Shown here: piece after piece, positions 1-2,894 of the stretch | Position numbering within the stretch: the stretch's first letter is position 1 | Layout: each line of letters starts with the position of its first letter | Assembly (NCBI GenBank): GCA_021158425.1 | Contig: JAGGUR010000162.1 | Span: forward strand, 1-5,597 | DNA from: Candidatus Cloacimonadota bacterium | GTDB taxonomy: Bacteria > Cloacimonadota > Cloacimonadia > JGIOTU-2 | Length of the DNA stretch: 5,597 nucleotides | Direction of reading: 5' to 3' | Translations under genes and position numbers: made by a program | Notes under the pieces: generated by a model | Told to the model about the DNA's origin: nothing | The model's input: only the letters and a program-made list of their open reading frames with translations | The model's database searches: none

Positions 1-558
1 GGAAACGAACTGCCTTCAATAGTATTCCTTGCCGATAAAGAGGAAATTGGAAGTGAAGGTAATACGGGCGCAAGGTCTTCTTTTATTTGGAATTTTATTT
101 CAGATATTATTGATTATGTTGGAGAAGACAGCAGTAAAATTTTCAGAAAAGTAGTTGCAAACTCTAATATTTTCTCCGCTGATGTAAATGTTGCGGTAAA
201 TCCAGCTTTTTCAAACTTACATGAAAAGCAAAATGCTGCTCTTATCGGGTATGGGGTTTGCTTAACAAAATTTACAGGAGCACGAGGCAAATCTGGTGCC
301 AATGATGCTAATGCTGAATTTGTGGCTAAAATTAGAAGTCTCTTTAATAAAAATAAAATTGTATGGCAAACTGGTGAACTCGGAAAGGTTGATATTGGTG
401 GAGGTGGTACTATCGCAAAATTTATGGCTGAATACGGTGCAAATGTAATTGATTGCGGAACACCAATTATTGCGATGCACTCTCCCTTTGAAATAGCAAG
501 TAAGGGAGACTTATTTTCCACATATAAAGCATATAAAACATTCTTTACATTAAAATAA
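1..558 (+). CDS. M18-family metallo-aminopeptidase (aspartyl aminopeptidase-like), 3' part, start outside window
   Basis: The frame is open from base 1 to a TAA at 556-558 and gives 185 residues, the C-terminal part of a protein that in this family is usually about 450-470 residues long. M18 enzymes are zinc-dependent cytosolic aminopeptidases, often large oligomers, that remove N-terminal residues from peptides. Visible hallmarks, numbered within the fragment, are the DKEEIGSEG segment (12-20) with the paired glutamates E14-E15 (general base and metal ligand in the family), SADVNVAVNP with D61 as a metal ligand, the GARGKSGANDANAEF segment typical of the bacterial branch, GKVDIGGGGT, and a C-terminal metal-binding histidine in AMHSPFE (H160). 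All C-terminal catalytic elements are intact, so nothing suggests a pseudogene. Whether it prefers acidic, neutral or basic N-terminal residues cannot be told. The next gene starts 10 nt downstream and its Shine-Dalgarno overlaps this stop codon, which suggests co-transcription. Confidence 0.93.
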   Translation, partial: GNELPSIVFLADKEEIGSEGNTGARSSFIWNFISDIIDYVGEDSSKIFRKVVANSNIFSADVNVAVNPAFSNLHEKQNAALIGYGVCLTKFTGARGKSGANDANAEFVAKIRSLFNKNKIVWQTGELGKVDIGGGGTIAKFMAEYGANVIDCGTPIIAMHSPFEIASKGDLFSTYKAYKTFFTLK

Positions 559-563
559 AGGAG
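558..563 (+). promoter_or_regulatory. Strong Shine-Dalgarno of the cpoB-like gene
   Basis: AAGGAG lies 5 nt before the ATG at 569 and begins on the last base of the upstream TAA. It fixes the start of the downstream lipoprotein gene and makes translational coupling with the aminopeptidase gene plausible. Confidence 0.8.
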
Positions 564-568
564 ATTTT

Positions 569-1300
569 ATGAAAAAGATACTCTTCATATTACCTCTCAC
601 ATTAATTATTCTTGCACAATGCTCCAGAGGTGCCCAATTTCAAAAACTGTATACTATTACAGAAAAAAACTGTCAAAAAATTGACTCCCTTTCTGTAGTT
701 GCAGATAATAATACCAAGTTAATCGCAGATATAAAAGACTCACATTCACAAAGTATCAAAAGTATGGAGGATAAGTTAGTAGCAATAGAAATCATTCAAT
801 CAAAAATGTCTATGTTAGAGTCCAAACTGAATAATATCAATTCAAAAGTTTCTTCTCAGCAAGAAATTCTTAATGATTTACAAGCAGAAAGCAAACCAAC
901 ATCTTCAGAACAAAAGGAAATTTCTTTTGAAAAGTTATATCAGGAAGCAAGAAATTCTTATCTTGATAAGGAATTTCAAAAAAGTATTACAAAATTTACT
1001 GAATTTATAAAAAAGTTCCCGGATAACACCTTAGCGGCTAATGCTCAATATTGGATAGGTGAATGTTACTATTCCTTGGAACAGTTTGAAACAGCAATCT
1101 TCCATTTTGATAAAGTAGTGATTAATTATCCCGAATCAGAAAAAGTTGTGGATGCCAAACTAAAAATTGCATTTTGCCTTTCTGATATGGGAGAATACGA
1201 AGGTGCGTTAACACAATTGCGAGAAATTAAAAAGCATTTTCCTGATTACGAAAGAATGAATATTGTTAGAGATAAAATAATGCAATTAGAAAACAGATAA
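569..1300 (+). CDS. cpoB: CpoB/YbgF-like TPR lipoprotein (Tol-Pal-associated cell division coordinator)
   Basis: This 243-residue protein has the CpoB/YbgF layout. Residues 1-17 are a short hydrophobic signal sequence ending in LAQC (C18), which reads as a lipobox although Q at the -1 position is atypical. Residues about 30-105 are polar and heptad-like, consistent with the trimerising coiled coil of the family. From about 118 to the end there are three TPR-like helical pairs, including FQKSITKFTEFIKKFPDN, the family-typical AQYWIGECYYSLEQFETA, and GEYEGALTQL. In E. coli, CpoB is periplasmic, binds TolA, and couples PBP1B peptidoglycan synthesis to outer-membrane constriction. No tolA, tolB or pal gene is in view. 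The ATG is supported by AAGGAG 5 nt upstream. The next gene encodes BamD, another TPR lipoprotein, so envelope biogenesis is the likely setting. It could instead be a generic TPR lipoprotein with only structural similarity to CpoB. Confidence 0.83.
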   Translation: MKKILFILPLTLIILAQCSRGAQFQKLYTITEKNCQKIDSLSVVADNNTKLIADIKDSHSQSIKSMEDKLVAIEIIQSKMSMLESKLNNINSKVSSQQEILNDLQAESKPTSSEQKEISFEKLYQEARNSYLDKEFQKSITKFTEFIKKFPDNTLAANAQYWIGECYYSLEQFETAIFHFDKVVINYPESEKVVDAKLKIAFCLSDMGEYEGALTQLREIKKHFPDYERMNIVRDKIMQLENR

Positions 1301-1338
1301 CTTTTTGATACTTGAAATTTGTTGAAGCGAAGCGGAAA

Positions 1339-1354
1339 TCCCGACAGGTCGGGA
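1339..1354 (+). repeat. Perfect hairpin, 7-bp stem with 2-nt spacer (TCCCGAC-AG-GTCGGGA)
   Basis: TCCCGAC at 1339-1345 and GTCGGGA at 1348-1354 are exact reverse complements separated by AG. No T-tract follows, so it does not look like a canonical intrinsic terminator. Nearly the same palindrome occurs at 2223-2238, with one base-pair change in the stem and a changed spacer, which marks it as a repeat family rather than a chance palindrome. Confidence 0.9.
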
Positions 1355-1385
1355 ATACTTGATGTTCTATTATCTTTCCCCAAAT

Positions 1386-1413
1386 TTCAAGTTTCAAGTT
1401 TATAGCTTCAAGT
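1386..1413 (+). repeat. 7-nt tandem repeat (TTCAAGT), four units, ending at the bamD start codon
   Basis: The units are TTCAAGT (1386-1392), TTCAAGT (1393-1399), the diverged TTATAGC (1400-1406) and TTCAAGT (1407-1413). The ATG of bamD begins at the next base, so this repeat forms the immediate 5' untranslated leader and replaces any recognisable Shine-Dalgarno. Inverted copies of the unit (ACTTGAA at 1310, ACTTGAT at 1357) lie upstream in the same gap. Confidence 0.85.
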
Positions 1414-2148
1414 ATGATGAAAAGAATTATTTTTCTTTTATTGTTAGTGCTCATAGGTTGTGCGCACAAAATCCCTATTTCAGAAATGAATGTTGAGCAA
1501 CAAATTAAGGCCGCAGATGAACTCTATTCCAGAAAAAAATATCATCTTGCACAAGAAATCTACGAAAAAATAACATTTGAAAGCAAAGGCGATACTCTTG
1601 TGAAAAAAGCTCAATATCAATTAGCAAACTGCTATTATAATCTAAAACTTTATGAAGACGCCATTTCTGAATATGAGGAACTCCTCCGACTCTTTCCTGT
1701 TTCAAGATATTCAGAAAATTCAGAATTTATGATAGGAATGAGCTGGTTTAAACTCTCTCTCCCTTCTTATTATAGTCAGGAAGAAACGAGGAAAGCAATA
1801 GAGCAATTTGAATATTTTCTCTCAAAATATCCATATTCGAAAAAGAGGGCTGAAACCCTTGATGCCCTAAACAAATGTAAAGATAAATTGTTAGAAAAAA
1901 AGTACGAAAATGCTTATATTTATTATAAAATGGAATATTATAATGCGGCACTTATGTATTTAAGTGAAATATTCAATGAGAATACAAATGGAGAGATTGA
2001 CAAGAAATCCTTAATTCTTGCTGCTAAAATTTATAATAAGAAAAAGGATTGGGACTCACTTAATAAGATATTAGAAACATTTACCTTGAAATATCCAGAA
2101 CATCCATTTATTAAAGAAATTGAAAGATACTTATCTAACAAAAATTGA
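1414..2148 (+). CDS. bamD: BamD, outer-membrane protein assembly factor lipoprotein
   Basis: This 244-residue protein begins with a basic N-terminus, a run of leucines and isoleucines, and a good lipobox, LIGC, with the lipidated cysteine at residue 16. It then shows the TPR pattern of BamD/ComL. AQYQLANCYYNLKLYEDAIS (66-85) is followed by the FP.S.YSENSEFMIGMSWF segment. Next come QEETRKAIEQFEYFLSKYPYS (122-142) and the cysteine- and lysine-rich KCKDKLLEKKYENAYIYYK (154-172). Length and order match the family (about 240-280). BamD is an essential partner of the beta-barrel BamA in the BAM complex, on the periplasmic face of the outer membrane, where it recruits unfolded outer-membrane proteins. 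Two adjacent ATGs (1414 and 1417) are possible starts. Neither has a Shine-Dalgarno, and the 7-nt repeat abuts the first. The upstream CpoB-like protein is also a TPR lipoprotein, but its layout differs, with a coiled coil before the TPRs. Confidence 0.86.
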   Translation: MMKRIIFLLLLVLIGCAHKIPISEMNVEQQIKAADELYSRKKYHLAQEIYEKITFESKGDTLVKKAQYQLANCYYNLKLYEDAISEYEELLRLFPVSRYSENSEFMIGMSWFKLSLPSYYSQEETRKAIEQFEYFLSKYPYSKKRAETLDALNKCKDKLLEKKYENAYIYYKMEYYNAALMYLSEIFNENTNGEIDKKSLILAAKIYNKKKDWDSLNKILETFTLKYPEHPFIKEIERYLSNKN

Positions 2149-2155
2149 TAAATTA

Positions 2156-2257
2156 ACCACGGAGTTCACTGAAAACACCAAAAAAATTATGTTCGGTGAA
2201 ACTCGGTGTTTATCCCGTGTAATCCCGATACATCGGGACACGGGGTGAAACGGTGGT
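2156..2257 (+). repeat. Structured intergenic repeat before nadD with three-way-junction potential
   Basis: Base pairing can be traced by eye. The outer stem is ACCAC (2156-2160) with GTGGT (2253-2257) and TTCAC (2165-2169) with GTGAA (2245-2249), separated by a small internal loop. Inside it are two side-by-side helices. AAACACC (2173-2179) pairs exactly with GGTGTTT (2205-2211). CCCGTG (2214-2219) pairs with CACGGG (2239-2244) and is topped by a perfect palindrome at 2223-2238. The outer stem also covers the GGTGG that is the only Shine-Dalgarno-like sequence before nadD. The CCACGGAGTTCAC opening resembles intergenic repeat families I recall from several bacterial phyla. That resemblance is from memory and was not checked. 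Confidence 0.75.
2223..2238 (+). repeat. Perfect hairpin, 7-bp stem with 2-nt spacer (TCCCGAT-AC-ATCGGGA)
   Basis: TCCCGAT (2223-2229) and ATCGGGA (2232-2238) are exact reverse complements around AC. The stem is extended by CCCGTG (2214-2219) with CACGGG (2239-2244), leaving a three-base bulge (2220-2222) on the left side. It has no following T-tract. It is the second copy in this window of the TCCCGAY palindrome found at 1339-1354. Confidence 0.9.
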
Positions 2258-2265
2258 AAAGAAAA

Positions 2266-2859
2266 ATGAGACTAGGAATATTAGGCGGAACTTTTGACCC
2301 AATCCATTTTGGTCATTTAAAAGTGGCTGAATCTTGCTTAAAAAAATTGAATCTTAATTTAATACTTTTCATCCCTTCAGGCAATCCACCTCTTAAAAAA
2401 GTTTCTGCTGATTATATTCATAGATTGAAAATGCTTAAATTGGCACTAAAAGGATATACGCACTTTAAAGTTGTTGAACTTGAAAAGAAAAGATTTGATA
2501 ATCAACCGACATATACATATAATACCCTAAAAACCATAAAAAAACTGTATCCTAAAGCATACAGGTTCTTCTTAATTGGAGAAGATAATGTTCCAGAACT
2601 CAAAAAATGGTATAGATACAAAGAACTTTTCAAATATGCAGAATTTATCGTCCTGACCAGGAATGTAAATTCAAAAAAATCATGGACAAATCTTGAATAT
2701 TATGATAAACTAAAGTTTGTAAATACGCCTTTAATTGATATATCATCAAATACTATAAGAAATAATGTTATGAATAATCTTCCTATTAAAGGTCTATTAC
2801 CAAAAAATGTTGAAAACTATATTAAGGAAAATAAACTATATAGTAAACTGATAAACTAG
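2266..2859 (+). CDS. nadD: Nicotinate-nucleotide adenylyltransferase (NadD)
   Basis: NadD transfers AMP from ATP to nicotinate mononucleotide, giving deamido-NAD and pyrophosphate, in the cytosolic NAD synthesis pathway. The 197-residue product has the full family signature. GGTFDPIHFGH at residues 7-17 carries the nucleotidyltransferase HxGH motif (H14, H17). IPSGNPPLKK follows at about 36-45, GEDN at 105-108 with KKWYRYKELF shortly after, and ISSNTIR (159-165), the C-terminal triphosphate-binding motif. Length is normal (about 190-215), so the gene is intact. The start is fixed by the conserved N-terminus, since the Rossmann motif begins only a few residues in. The only Shine-Dalgarno-like sequence is GGTGG, 9 nt upstream, which sits inside the structured repeat. 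The frequent neighbour rsfS is absent downstream, and ppdK follows instead. The gene is visibly more AT-rich than the conserved parts of ppdK. Confidence 0.96.
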   Translation: MRLGILGGTFDPIHFGHLKVAESCLKKLNLNLILFIPSGNPPLKKVSADYIHRLKMLKLALKGYTHFKVVELEKKRFDNQPTYTYNTLKTIKKLYPKAYRFFLIGEDNVPELKKWYRYKELFKYAEFIVLTRNVNSKKSWTNLEYYDKLKFVNTPLIDISSNTIRNNVMNNLPIKGLLPKNVENYIKENKLYSKLIN

Positions 2860-2876
2860 TGAACTGGTAAATCGGT
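2845..2876 (+). repeat. 8-nt-period degenerate tandem repeat spanning the nadD stop codon
   Basis: The units are AAACTGAT (2845-2852), AAACTAGT (2853-2860), GAACTGGT (2861-2868) and AAATCGGT (2869-2876), followed by a partial GAAT. A related AAACTATA lies just upstream at 2833-2840, out of register by 4 nt. The repeat encodes the last few NadD residues and the TAG (2857-2859), so it has probably reshaped the C-terminus of the protein. Confidence 0.65.
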
Positions 2877-2883
2877 GAATATG

Positions 2884-2890
2884 AAAGGAG
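2884..2890 (+). promoter_or_regulatory. Shine-Dalgarno of ppdK that decides between two adjacent ATGs
   Basis: AAAGGAG ends 1 nt before the ATG at 2892 and 4 nt before the ATG at 2895. The first spacing is too short for efficient initiation, so 2895 is preferred. That choice gives an N-terminus MSKYVYFFGG like that of other pyruvate,phosphate dikinases. Confidence 0.75.
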
Positions 2891-2894
2891 AATG

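Larger units (their letters stand above)
1310..1413 (+). repeat. Composite intergenic repeat element before bamD (inverted repeats, hairpin and 7-nt tandem repeat)
   Basis: Nearly the whole cpoB-bamD gap is repetitive. ACTTGAAATTTG (1310-1321) is exactly complementary to CAAATTTCAAGT (1381-1392), a 12-bp outer stem. An alternative outer pairing is ACTTGAA (1310-1316) with TTCAAGT (1407-1413), plus TTGAAGC (1322-1328) with GCTTCAA (1405-1411). Inside, GGAAA (1334-1338) can pair with TTTCC (1375-1379), and this encloses a perfect 7-bp-stem hairpin. From 1386 to 1413 the sequence is built of 7-nt units. No open frame or transposase is present, so the element resembles a small non-autonomous repeat. 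Copies elsewhere in the genome cannot be seen from here. Confidence 0.8.

Noticed and set aside
114..521. Antisense open frame opposite the aminopeptidase gene
   Set aside because: It lies wholly over the conserved M18 coding frame, and its translation shows no recognisable domain. It is a shadow of the real gene.
1339..1354. Intrinsic terminator after the cpoB-like gene
   Set aside because: The stem is good, but the 3' side continues AATACTTG with no run of T, so it does not meet the usual pattern. The same applies to 2223-2238.
1359..1373. Promoter for bamD (TTGATG and TATTAT)
   Set aside because: The two boxes are only 3 nt apart, far from the usual 16-18 nt, and I saw no better-spaced pair in the gap.
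1310..1413. CRISPR array
   Set aside because: The repeats are 7 nt long and contiguous with no spacers, and there are no cas genes in view.
2156..2257. tRNA gene or known NAD-sensing riboswitch
   Set aside because: The fold is branched, but there is no anticodon arm, T-arm consensus or CCA-side acceptor pattern, and I could not find motifs of a named NAD riboswitch class.
2892..2894. Upstream ATG as the ppdK start
   Set aside because: Only 1 nt separates it from AAAGGAG. The next ATG has better spacing and gives the family-like N-terminus.
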